From Lachnospiraceae bacterium (GTDB lineage: Bacteria; Bacillota; Clostridia; Lachnospirales; Lachnospiraceae): a stretch of DNA of 14,714 nt. The stretch is taken from NCBI GenBank assembly GCA_017959525.1, contig JAGDAL010000067.1:1-14714 (forward strand). Direction: 5' to 3'. Positions 1 through 6,819 of this stretch are shown in pieces (the first letter of the stretch is position 1; each line of letters starts with the position of its first letter). Under the pieces are notes generated by a model. That model saw only the letters and a list, made by a program, of their open reading frames with translations. It ran no database searches and was not told where the DNA came from. A program made the translations under genes and the position numbers.

Positions 1-804
1 AGTCTCATTGCTTAAGGTGACCTCACGGCCCAAGGCACTGATCATACCTCCGGTGACAGACTGGCCGTAACCAAGGGCATTACCGATAACCACACATGCC
101 TCGCCAACCTTCAAGTCCTCGGAAGAACCAATGGTGGCTACCTTAATGGCAGACAAGGTCTCTGCACTAATGTCATCTAACTTTACACGAACCACTGCAA
201 GGTCGGTCTCCGCATCGGTTCCCTGTACTTCTGCGGTCACTGCAGCCTCATCACAAAAGGTAATGGTTAAGGACTTGGTGCCTTCTACCACGTGGTTATT
301 GGTTGCAATGTAGAGATAGTTATCATCCTGTCTTATGATGACACCGCTTCCGGCGCTCTCTGCCTCATACTGGCCTACACCGAAGAAATTCCGGTACTCT
401 ACCAAGGAGATATTGGTTACTGCCACGATGGATGGCATTACGTTCTCCGCAATATCGGATACGTCGGTAACGGTAGTCGCGGTAGATACCTTGGTAGAAT
501 CTACGGTTCCGTCAGACTTGGATAGGGAAGTTCCGCTGCTCTTGGATTCGCTCTTTTCTTCCTTCTGTTCTACCACAGCAGTCTCATCGCTACCTAGCGC
601 ACGATTGGCAATATATCCGGTGACCTGGAAGACACCGCCGGCAACCAATCCAAATACCGCTGCAATGGCTGCGGTCTTACCTAAGGTCTTCAAGAACTTA
701 TGCTCCTTCTTCGGCTTCTTGGCCTTCGGTGGCTCCGGTGTATATGGCGGAACTCCGTATCCGTCATCATTCTGCTGATATTCATAATATTGATAGTTGC
801 TCAT
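1..804 (-). CDS. HtrA/DegP-type membrane-anchored serine protease, 3' end cut by window edge
   Basis: Trypsin-like surface protease of the HtrA family, expected to degrade or refold misfolded exported proteins outside the membrane. The 268 visible residues give a polar, Pro/Lys-rich cytoplasmic tail (1-40), one membrane segment (about 43-65), an acidic Ser/Lys-rich linker (75-110) and the start of the protease fold. The motif TNNHVV puts the catalytic His at residue 171, and TDLAVV puts the catalytic Asp at 201. The stretch VIGNALGYGQSVTGG (239-253) is typical of the family. The catalytic Ser (GNSGG) and any PDZ domain lie beyond base 1, so activity cannot be judged. The start at 804 is preceded by AAAGGAG (819-813) at good spacing. 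The gene follows the LCP gene in the same direction but lies behind a strong terminator, so it is probably separately expressed. The family call is very secure; the specific paralogue is not known. Confidence 0.93.
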   Translation of the reverse strand, partial: MSNYQYYEYQQNDDGYGVPPYTPEPPKAKKPKKEHKFLKTLGKTAAIAAVFGLVAGGVFQVTGYIANRALGSDETAVVEQKEEKSESKSSGTSLSKSDGTVDSTKVSTATTVTDVSDIAENVMPSIVAVTNISLVEYRNFFGVGQYEAESAGSGVIIRQDDNYLYIATNNHVVEGTKSLTITFCDEAAVTAEVQGTDAETDLAVVRVKLDDISAETLSAIKVATIGSSEDLKVGEACVVIGNALGYGQSVTGGMISALGREVTLSNET

Positions 805-830
805 TTCGGTCACTCCTTTACTACATATAA

Positions 831-889
831 AATAAAAAAATACCTTGTAAACTCTTATCTCATTACGAGACATAGTCTACAAGGTATTT
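831..889 (-). terminator. Intrinsic terminator after the LCP gene
   Basis: The two arms are 838-853 and 874-889, 16 bases each with a single mismatch (a G-U pair in RNA on the minus strand). An inner TCTC/GAGA stem (858-861 with 867-870) lies inside the loop. On the minus strand the hairpin runs straight into a T-tract (840-831), as expected of a rho-independent terminator. It lies 38 bases after the LCP stop. On the plus strand the hairpin is not followed by T's, so it works in one direction only. Confidence 0.9.
846..851 (-). promoter_or_regulatory. Possible -35 element for the htrA-like gene, inside the terminator stem
   Basis: On the minus strand 851-846 reads TTTACA (5 of 6 to TTGACA). 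TATATG (4 of 6 to TATAAT) lies 16 bases further at 829-824. The start of transcription would fall near 817, inside the ribosome binding site, leaving almost no leader. This is the best candidate in the short gap, but it is weak. Confidence 0.25.
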
Positions 890-927
890 GTGTTCATTCT
901 GTGAAAAAGTTATGTTGGTTTTATGAA

Positions 928-2130
928 TTAATATCCATAATCCTCAGCATCGCCCTGATGGAATCCGGTACTATTCTCAATCTGATTACTGATGCTGGTA
1001 ACGGTAGAAGATGCATTGTGGTCTTCCTCACCGAAGAGGTTGTAGTACAACTTGTCTACATTGCTCTCCAAGGTACATGGAGTTACACAGCTGCCCCATC
1101 CATCTAAGGTTCTACTAATCTTATCATATGGGAAGCCCTCGGACTGTACCATCTGATAGCTTGCCAAATCCTTGGCATAACCAAGCAAGTCTGTATTGGA
1201 CATGCTGGTAGAAATCTCAGGGAATACATCGTTAATGATGTTATTCAACTCAATTGGGTTGGCCTTCTTTGCCTTCTCAACGATCAGGTTAATAACCTCA
1301 CGCTGACGGGATGCACGATGGAAATCTCCACCGTCGGTATAACGTACACGGCAGTATGCAAGAACCTGTACACCGTCTAAGGTCTGGGTTCCGCCGGATA
1401 CCAACTTGGTGCTGCCGGACTTCTTGCCGATGGATTCCTCGATGAAAGGAATGTAAGCCAAGTTCATGATCTCAGCCTCTTCATCGGTAATGGTCATCTC
1501 CAAACCACCTAAATCGTCAACCACATCAACCAATGCCTTGAAGTCAACGGATACATAATCCTTAATGTTCAAATCCAGGTTGCGGTTCAACATAGAAATC
1601 GCAGCTTCCGGACCACCGCTACCGTATGCGGAGTTACACTTCTTAATACGGTCATCACCTACATCCAATAAGGTATCACGGAATACGGAAGTTAACTTCA
1701 CTTCCTTCGTGTCCATATTAACGCTACAGATGATGATTGTATCGGAACGGCCACCTTCGTAAACACCCATCTTACGGTTATCTACACCGAAGAGTGCGAA
1801 GTTCTTATATCCCTTCAATGCCTCTGCACTTGCTTCATCCAACTCGTTGACTGCAACGTCTTCTTCGTTGAATTCCGTATCATGGTTGATCAATCCCATC
1901 TTCAACCATACATAAGCAACCAATAATAAAACAAGAAGTACTACAATCTCAACAATGAGAATGATTCTTCTACGCTTCTTGCGCTGTGCCTTCTTGGAAG
2001 GACGGCGCTTACCATTGGATGAGGTACGTCTTCTCATCTCCATATCTTCTTCTGTACGCTGCGGTCTACGCTGTTGCTGACCACCGGAGCGACGTACACG
2101 CTCATCACCATATCGATTGGATGTTGCCAT
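928..2130 (-). CDS. LytR-CpsA-Psr (LCP) family wall-polymer ligase
   Basis: Membrane-anchored LCP phosphotransferase, expected to move a lipid-linked polysaccharide from undecaprenyl diphosphate to peptidoglycan outside the membrane. The 400 residues give a very basic cytoplasmic tail (about 12-55, with a run RKKRRR at 50-55), one membrane helix (56-76), and the LCP domain (about 108-290). The core signatures are visible: FGVDNR (114-119), GGRSDT (126-131), SVFRDT (148-153, the SIPRDT-type motif with Arg151), CRVRY (260-264) and FHRASRQR (270-277), which supply the Arg/Asp residues that bind the lipid diphosphate. The tail 370-400 is polar and low in complexity. The start at 2130 is chosen because AGAGG (2143-2139) lies 8 bases upstream; the longer frame to 2199 begins inside the promoter. 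The gene has its own promoter and terminator next to a polysaccharide cluster, so it likely attaches that cluster's product. The exact substrate is inferred from context. Confidence 0.93.
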   Translation of the reverse strand: MATSNRYGDERVRRSGGQQQRRPQRTEEDMEMRRRTSSNGKRRPSKKAQRKKRRRIILIVEIVVLLVLLLVAYVWLKMGLINHDTEFNEEDVAVNELDEASAEALKGYKNFALFGVDNRKMGVYEGGRSDTIIICSVNMDTKEVKLTSVFRDTLLDVGDDRIKKCNSAYGSGGPEAAISMLNRNLDLNIKDYVSVDFKALVDVVDDLGGLEMTITDEEAEIMNLAYIPFIEESIGKKSGSTKLVSGGTQTLDGVQVLAYCRVRYTDGGDFHRASRQREVINLIVEKAKKANPIELNNIINDVFPEISTSMSNTDLLGYAKDLASYQMVQSEGFPYDKISRTLDGWGSCVTPCTLESNVDKLYYNLFGEEDHNASSTVTSISNQIENSTGFHQGDAEDYGY

Positions 2131-2138
2131 ACTCAAAA

Positions 2139-2143
2139 CCTCT
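2139..2143 (-). promoter_or_regulatory. Ribosome binding site fixing the LCP start
   Basis: The minus strand reads AGAGG at 2143-2139, 8 bases before the ATG at 2130. It decides against the upstream in-frame TTG at 2199, which is itself part of the -35 box. Confidence 0.75.
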
Positions 2144-2170
2144 GTAATTTTTTTGTAACAAACTTCTTTA

Positions 2171-2199
2171 AATATATGATAATTTTTTACTCGTGTCAA
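2171..2199 (-). promoter_or_regulatory. Promoter of the LCP gene (TTGACA - 17 - TATATT)
   Basis: The minus strand carries a perfect -35 TTGACA at 2199-2194, a 17-base AT-rich spacer, and TATATT at 2176-2171 (5 of 6 to the consensus). Transcription would start near 2164, giving a leader of about 34 bases with the ribosome site AGAGG. This is the strongest vegetative-type promoter in the window and separates LCP expression from the glycosyltransferase operon upstream. Confidence 0.85.
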
Positions 2200-2219
2200 T
2201 AGCTGTATGAATTATCATA
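2175..2219. repeat. 10-bp perfect inverted repeat flanking the LCP promoter -35 box
   Basis: TATGATAATT at 2175-2184 and its exact reverse complement AATTATCATA at 2210-2219 are centred 35 bp apart. One arm overlaps the last -10 bases and the spacer; the other lies just upstream of the -35. The position suits a regulator site, but the region is AT-rich, so chance is possible. Confidence 0.45.
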
Positions 2220-2234
2220 GTACACTTATGTATC

Positions 2235-2247
2235 TTGTAAAATACAA
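2235..2247. repeat. Small dyad TTGTA-N3-TACAA upstream of the LCP promoter
   Basis: TTGTAAAATACAA is a 5-bp perfect dyad with a 3-bp centre, about 36 bp upstream of the LCP -35 box. It could be an operator half-site pair or chance in AT-rich DNA. Confidence 0.25.
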
Positions 2248-2306
2248 TCCTAATACAGGAAATAATTCTCCAGGCCCATGGGCAGATTCCGGTTGTAATA
2301 GGGGTC

Positions 2307-3584
2307 TCACGCCGGTAAAACGTCCTTCCATTTGGACATCAGATATTCGTTGGATGCCTGGTCACTTAGGGTTCTTGGCTCCGCTTTTCTAGCGGTGACC
2401 ATAGGGACATACACCACTCTTCTCTTCGCCCGCTTTACCTTCAGGCAAAAATCCAACATGATGTCTCTGCCGGTCAGCTTCGGATCGAAACCTCCCACGC
2501 CGCGGTATACCCGCTCATCGATGAGACAATAGTCCGCATCCACCATGCTCACATCCCGTGGCAGCATCATGCGATAGTCATACCCCTCGGAAAAGACACT
2601 CTGATTGTAGCAAGCCGGATAGGCAATGCCCTGGCGGTCATAGATGTAGCCGCAGTTATCTGCTAAAAATCCGTTCTTCACAAAACGCACGCCCACTACG
2701 CCTACGTCATCCTGACGCAGGTATCCGTAGAGAATATCCATGGCCTTGCGATTTAAGACTCTGGTCTTCTTGTCCTTCACCAGAATGTATTCCTTCCGGT
2801 GATTCCGATAATCACTGCCGTCCAGGCTTACCCGCCAGAACCGCAGGCGACGATCCTTATGCACCTTGGCCGGAAGTCCCATGCGGGCCAGATGCGCTTC
2901 CACTACCGTCACATATTCCCGGTCCGCCTTCTCAGCAGCTTCCGTCATCTCCTTGGTCATGGCAATATCATCACCGCTGATACGCAGATGATACAACAGC
3001 CTTGGAATATGCCGGATGTTCCATTTTTTCTCCACTGCACGTAAGAGCAAGTCATAGATACCTGCCGCATCCAAAGACGGACGAATGCCTCCGCTCTCCA
3101 AATAGAGACTACGACGAATGCACACAAAATCCCCGATGTAATCCATCTGCCGCAGCAGTTCGATGTTCAAATCTGATTTGAAGTGTGGATTTGTGCGGTT
3201 GGCGCCCATCAGCTCGTCATGATCGTAGTAGATCAAATCCGGATGCTGTTTTATCACCTCTTCCGCCATAGAAAAAAGGGCATGCTCGTTGATACGATCA
3301 TGCTGTCCCATAAAAACAATGTAATCTCCGGACCCGTGAGAGGCCCCGAGATTCAATGCATAAGAAAGCCCCCGCCCCTTCTGCAGTCTGCGATATTGAA
3401 TTCTCTCATCCCGTGGGAAGAATTCCGTTACGATGGTGGAGACCATAGAATCGGCATTCTCGTCTAAGATGATCAGCTCCCATTCCGGGTAGGTCTGGGC
3501 CAAAATGGAGTCCATACAGTCACGGAAAAATACCCCGTTGGTCTCCTTGGCCCAAAGCAATAATGTGAATTTCACATTTTCCAT
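2307..3584 (-). CDS. GT2 glycosyltransferase-like protein with degenerate second domain
   Basis: A 425-residue GT-A fold protein, probably acting on a cytoplasmic lipid-linked glycan. Residues 5-205 form a GT2 domain of the O-antigen/rhamnan type, with SILAQTYPEWELIILDE (26-42), YYDHDE (119-124), DYIGDFVCIRRSL (148-160) and HIPRLLYHLR (192-201). At the usual metal site (LDHDD in relatives) it reads GQHD (93-96), so the two aspartates of the DxD are not conserved. Residues about 245-400 resemble only the back half of a second GT2 domain: YLRQDDVGVVGVRF (288-301), DADYCLIDERVYRGVGGFD (349-367) and DFCLKVKRA (378-386). Its nucleotide-binding front half is missing. The start at 3584 overlaps the stop of the preceding gene by one base (TAATG), with AAAGGG 9 bases upstream; a longer frame to 3659 lies inside that gene. 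It may be an enzyme with altered specificity or a non-catalytic partner. The donor sugar is unknown. Confidence 0.85.
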   Translation of the reverse strand: MENVKFTLLLWAKETNGVFFRDCMDSILAQTYPEWELIILDENADSMVSTIVTEFFPRDERIQYRRLQKGRGLSYALNLGASHGSGDYIVFMGQHDRINEHALFSMAEEVIKQHPDLIYYDHDELMGANRTNPHFKSDLNIELLRQMDYIGDFVCIRRSLYLESGGIRPSLDAAGIYDLLLRAVEKKWNIRHIPRLLYHLRISGDDIAMTKEMTEAAEKADREYVTVVEAHLARMGLPAKVHKDRRLRFWRVSLDGSDYRNHRKEYILVKDKKTRVLNRKAMDILYGYLRQDDVGVVGVRFVKNGFLADNCGYIYDRQGIAYPACYNQSVFSEGYDYRMMLPRDVSMVDADYCLIDERVYRGVGGFDPKLTGRDIMLDFCLKVKRAKRRVVYVPMVTARKAEPRTLSDQASNEYLMSKWKDVLPA

Positions 3585-4993
3585 TATTTGGAACCCTTTC
3601 CGCTTAATACAACCCAAACTGTTTTGAACAGAATCTGTATATCCAATCCCACAGTCCAATCTGCGATGTACTGTGTATCTAAGGCAACCACTTCCTCGAA
3701 GTCCGTAATGTCACTTCGTCCGTTGGTCTGCCACATACCGGTCAATCCCGGTTTGAATCCCAAACGCGCCTTGTGATGATATTCGTACTGCTCGAACTCT
3801 TCCTCTGTCGGAGGGCGGGTTCCTACCAGGCTCATATCACCCTTCAATACATTCCAGAACTGCGGGAACTCATCAATGGAATACTTCCGCATGAACCGTC
3901 CGATTGGAATGATGCGCGGGTCGTTCTCCATTTTGAACATGTTGCCGGAGATCTCGTTGTTCTGTTTCAGTGTCTCTAACATCTTGTCCGCACCCACATA
4001 CATGGAACGGAACTTGTAGAAGACGAATCTGCGACCGTTGCGGCCGATGCGCACCGACTTATAGAAGACCGGTCCCGGAGACTGGATCTTAATAATCGGA
4101 GCAAAAATCAAAAAGAACACGGCACAGAATATCATGCCCACAATGCCGCCAACGATATCCAACACCCGTTTCAAAAACAGCTGTCTTGCACTGGCGATAT
4201 GCATGCTTGTTGTTAAAACAACGTAATCGCCAAAGCTCTCCATTTTCCGATTCATCAATCGCTTATCGGATTTGAAGAGTCCGCTGTGGACCGTACTACC
4301 AAGCTCAATCAGCTCACTGGCCAGGGCCTCGGAACTCTCTCTGGTATTGGCATTGATGAACACCTCATCAATCACGTTCAATCGTACATATTCAAAGAAG
4401 TTCTCTGCGGTAGCAACTACCGGAATGCCTAAGATATCCGCACCCATCAGATCCTGGTCCACGATAACAATACCGCTGACCTTGAAGTCTGTGTACTTAT
4501 CCATCGCGATTTCCCGGATGCACTCCTCTGCACCGGCAAGCTCAGAGACGATGATCATCTGGGCCTTGTTCCGGTCCTTCAACATCCGATGGCGAATCAC
4601 ACGCTTCCACAACACGCGGAAGGTGTATGCGATAACGATTGCCACAATGACAAACATGAACAATAACTTACGGGAATAGATTACCGACTGCTTCGCCGCA
4701 TACAAATAAATGAGGATACCGCCGAATACCGTTACACAGTGATACACCGTTGCCCGCAATTCCTGGTACTTGTTCCGTCGCAGGATGCCGGTATACGCCT
4801 CCATGAAGAAGACGACGAATATATCAATCAGTAACAGTAAGAGCGCGATACGCTCATAAAAATCATTGGAGAACAGCCATCCTCCTTCAAAACGCCAAGC
4901 GTAAGAAAGGATTAAGGCCAGTTCCAATGCAACAATATCCAATAGCGTAAAGTCCAGATGCTTTAGCCAGCTTTTCTTTTCTTCACGGTACAT
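3584..4993 (-). CDS. Polyprenyl-phosphate sugar-1-phosphate transferase (WbaP/WsaP-like initiating enzyme)
   Basis: Starts the polymer by moving a sugar-1-phosphate from a nucleotide sugar to undecaprenyl phosphate on the inner face of the membrane. The 469 residues fit the large WbaP-type family: hydrophobic membrane segments (about 14-33, 48-66, 86-100, 108-126), a nucleotide-binding-like cytoplasmic domain (about 145-265), then the C-terminal bacterial sugar transferase domain. That domain starts at FLKRVLDIVGG (273-283), has the membrane helix with SPGPVFYK (305-312), FYKFRSMY (325-332), the catalytic Asp-Glu in SIDEFPQFWNVLKGDMSLVG (372-391), TRPP (392-395) and PGLTGMWQ (415-422). All key residues are present. 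The start at 4993 has GGAGG (5004-5000) 6 bases upstream. The gene follows the pyrophosphorylase by 12 bases and overlaps the next GT2 gene, so they are co-transcribed. The sugar (Gal, Glc, GlcNAc or GalNAc) cannot be read from sequence. Confidence 0.94.
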   Translation of the reverse strand: MYREEKKSWLKHLDFTLLDIVALELALILSYAWRFEGGWLFSNDFYERIALLLLLIDIFVVFFMEAYTGILRRNKYQELRATVYHCVTVFGGILIYLYAAKQSVIYSRKLLFMFVIVAIVIAYTFRVLWKRVIRHRMLKDRNKAQMIIVSELAGAEECIREIAMDKYTDFKVSGIVIVDQDLMGADILGIPVVATAENFFEYVRLNVIDEVFINANTRESSEALASELIELGSTVHSGLFKSDKRLMNRKMESFGDYVVLTTSMHIASARQLFLKRVLDIVGGIVGMIFCAVFFLIFAPIIKIQSPGPVFYKSVRIGRNGRRFVFYKFRSMYVGADKMLETLKQNNEISGNMFKMENDPRIIPIGRFMRKYSIDEFPQFWNVLKGDMSLVGTRPPTEEEFEQYEYHHKARLGFKPGLTGMWQTNGRSDITDFEEVVALDTQYIADWTVGLDIQILFKTVWVVLSGKGSK

Positions 4994-5005
4994 ACAAAAC
5001 CTCCG

Positions 5006-6229
5006 TTACAGTACCACGCCGTTCTGCTGTAAGAGTTCTCTTGCCGTATCCAAAGAATAAACACCATGCAAATTCTTAATCGGTGCGAACTCTTTCTCTC
5101 GTACGACTTCAAACGGAATACATTTTTCCATGAGTTTAATCATATCCACGGCCAAGGATTCGAACTTGTATCCGTTCGGTGTCTCCGGTTTTACCAATTG
5201 ACCGGATGCATCGATGTGGTTAATCTTCTTCTCTACCACGTGGGTCGGCATCTTCTCGTCCATAATGGCTTCGAGTCTGGATACCTTGAAGATGTAATTC
5301 AAAATAACGCCAAATCCGTATACCAAGTTCCCCTTGGCATCTCTGGCATTGGCCATTTCGTCGCTTAACTCGTAGTACTCTACGATAGAAGGCTTACCGT
5401 CTTCACGACACATGACGCCAACCTTCTCTTCCGGATTGGCCTTGCGCACTACCTTGCTTCCGCAGTCTCCGCCATGGAGAACGGTAGCTCCGATGAAGAC
5501 CGGATCGGCAATCTTCTGTAAAACATTGTCTACAGCGAAGATGTTCAGCCATTCCACGCCACGATTATGAATGTCTTCCAACAATCCGGAACGGGCCAGG
5601 GAGGAGAACCATCCGCCGTTACCGTTCGGAGAAGTAGCCAGACGACCACGCTCCTCCAACAACAGCTTGCCGTCATAATCGACTGCAGCCGCCATATCCT
5701 GGACGAAGAACTTCACGTAAGACTCCGGATATCCGAAGTAATTGTGCTCCTGAAAAAACGCACGGGTATCCGCATCATTTTTCTCGCTGGTCATAATGTA
5801 CAGCGGAACGAAGGCGCCCACTTCCGTGGTCACCCGCATCAGGTTCTGAATCAAACACTGGAAAATAAAGAGTTCTCTGGTAAGTCCCACATTCAACTCA
5901 CCCTTCGGACGGTCGGAACCGAGACGGGTTCCCATACCGCCTGCAAGAAGAACAGCACCGACTTTGCCGGCGCGAAGCACTTCCTGACCTGCATCACGAT
6001 ACTCTGCACGACGTGCTTCAATCTCATCTAAGGTCAAAGATTCCAGTGGGCTAATCTCGCCCTTGGCAACTACCTCAGACTTGCCTGCCAGTGCCAGCAC
6101 ATCCCAATCGAGTGCTTCAATCTGTGCAAGCAATGCCTGCTGTGTTGCGGCATCAAGAGCATCAAAGCCCTCCATTACATGCATCTGGCCCTTCTTCGTA
6201 AGTACGCTTACTGCTTCATCTCTAGTCAT
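5006..6229 (-). CDS. UDPGP-family (UAP1-like) UDP-sugar pyrophosphorylase
   Basis: Makes a UDP-sugar from UTP and a sugar-1-phosphate in the cytoplasm. It is of the eukaryote-type UDPGP family, not the GalU type. After a helical N-terminal part (1-88), the 407 residues carry LAGGMGTRLG (95-104) with the downstream Lys109, SPNGNGGWF (200-208), FAVDNVLQKIADPVFIG (231-247), GGDCGSK (253-259), SIVEYYELSD (281-290), KPETPNGYKFE (347-357) and FAPIKN (381-386). The NGNGG and DCGSK motifs resemble UDP-GlcNAc/GalNAc pyrophosphorylases more than plain UDP-glucose enzymes. It is about 100 residues shorter than eukaryotic UAP1, as usual for bacterial members. The start at 6229 has AAGGGG at good spacing. 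Its place directly before the initiating phosphotransferase suggests it supplies that enzyme's donor. GlcNAc, GalNAc and glucose all remain possible. Confidence 0.9.
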   Translation of the reverse strand: MTRDEAVSVLTKKGQMHVMEGFDALDAATQQALLAQIEALDWDVLALAGKSEVVAKGEISPLESLTLDEIEARRAEYRDAGQEVLRAGKVGAVLLAGGMGTRLGSDRPKGELNVGLTRELFIFQCLIQNLMRVTTEVGAFVPLYIMTSEKNDADTRAFFQEHNYFGYPESYVKFFVQDMAAAVDYDGKLLLEERGRLATSPNGNGGWFSSLARSGLLEDIHNRGVEWLNIFAVDNVLQKIADPVFIGATVLHGGDCGSKVVRKANPEEKVGVMCREDGKPSIVEYYELSDEMANARDAKGNLVYGFGVILNYIFKVSRLEAIMDEKMPTHVVEKKINHIDASGQLVKPETPNGYKFESLAVDMIKLMEKCIPFEVVREKEFAPIKNLHGVYSLDTARELLQQNGVVL

Positions 6230-6255
6230 TTTTTACCCCTTAACATAATTCTAAT

Positions 6256-6771
6256 TTAGATTTCGCCCTTCTTCTGGCGAATGCGGTGAAGGAATTCACT
6301 GCGCTTGCGGAATACCAACAGCTTGCTGATTACATAATTCAATGCGATTACAATAATCTGGCTTAACAGCTTGATTGGCATATTCGGTAAACCTTGTTGT
6401 AAAACCAACACGTGCAGCATCTCTTCTTCGATCAGTAAGGTAATCAATCTTCCGAAGAAGAAGCTTCCCATCTGTAAGAAGAAGGCCTTCACGCCTTTGG
6501 CATGATTTACGAATACCCAGGTTCGGTTGGTTAAGAATGCAAAAGTTGTTGCAAACACCCAGCTGATTGCGTTGGCAATCAAGACGTTGACCGCCATATG
6601 CTCCGTAAAGAACATATACGAATAAATGGCAATCAAAAAGGTGCCGATTCCAAAGAATGCGTAGAGCAACATCTCTTTGTATTTCACATAATACGGTTTT
6701 AGTACTTTTGTCTTCGGATGCTTCATGAACATGCCATAGAACATCCGATCAAACAAGTCTGTTTTTCTCAT
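6256..6771 (-). CDS. GtrA-family four-helix membrane protein
   Basis: Small integral membrane protein of the GtrA family. Members are implicated in moving polyprenyl-phosphate-linked monosaccharides across the membrane for modification of surface glycans. The 171 residues give a basic cytoplasmic N-terminus (1-33), four hydrophobic segments (about 34-55, 62-82, 98-118, 134-155), the family signature FLTNRTWVF (79-87) between helices 2 and 3, NYVISKLLVF (145-154) at the end, and a basic C-terminal tail. The start at 6771 has AAGGA 9 bases upstream. It begins a second gene block after a 48-bp gap with a TATAAT sequence, and lies 26 bp before the pyrophosphorylase. No GT-C glycosyltransferase or polyprenyl-phosphate sugar synthase is seen in the window, so its partners must lie elsewhere. 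The family is clear; the transported lipid is not. Confidence 0.9.
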   Translation of the reverse strand: MRKTDLFDRMFYGMFMKHPKTKVLKPYYVKYKEMLLYAFFGIGTFLIAIYSYMFFTEHMAVNVLIANAISWVFATTFAFLTNRTWVFVNHAKGVKAFFLQMGSFFFGRLITLLIEEEMLHVLVLQQGLPNMPIKLLSQIIVIALNYVISKLLVFRKRSEFLHRIRQKKGEI

Positions 6772-6788
6772 GCATTACATTCCTTGCT

Positions 6789-6797
6789 ATTATACCA
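6789..6797 (-). promoter_or_regulatory. Extended -10 sequence (TGGTATAAT) before the gtrA-like gene
   Basis: The minus strand reads TGGTATAAT at 6797-6789, a perfect -10 with the TGn extension that allows function without a good -35. No -35 match is present at 16-18 bases. Transcription would begin near 6782, only about 11 bases before the ATG at 6771, cutting into the ribosome site. It is plausible as an internal promoter, but the short leader argues for caution. Confidence 0.4.
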
Positions 6798-6819
6798 TTT
6801 GGGTCCCCATTGGGAAAAC

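Noticed and set aside
2131..2199. Upstream extension of the LCP gene to a TTG at 2199
   Set aside because: The TTG is part of the TTGACA -35 box and the extension covers the whole promoter; the ATG at 2130 has a well-placed ribosome site.
2274..2283. GCCCATGGGC palindrome just after the GT2 gene, considered as an operon terminator
   Set aside because: The hairpin has a very small loop and no T-tract follows it on the minus strand; the flanking pairing is imperfect. No convincing terminator is seen for the glycosyltransferase operon.
3585..3659. Upstream extension of the GT2 gene by 25 codons
   Set aside because: It overlaps the conserved end of the sugar transferase gene; the TAATG junction at 3584 with AAAGGG upstream is the natural start.
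5567..6031. Plus-strand open frame of 154 codons within the pyrophosphorylase gene
   Set aside because: It is antisense to a well-supported gene; composition and content look like a codon-usage shadow.
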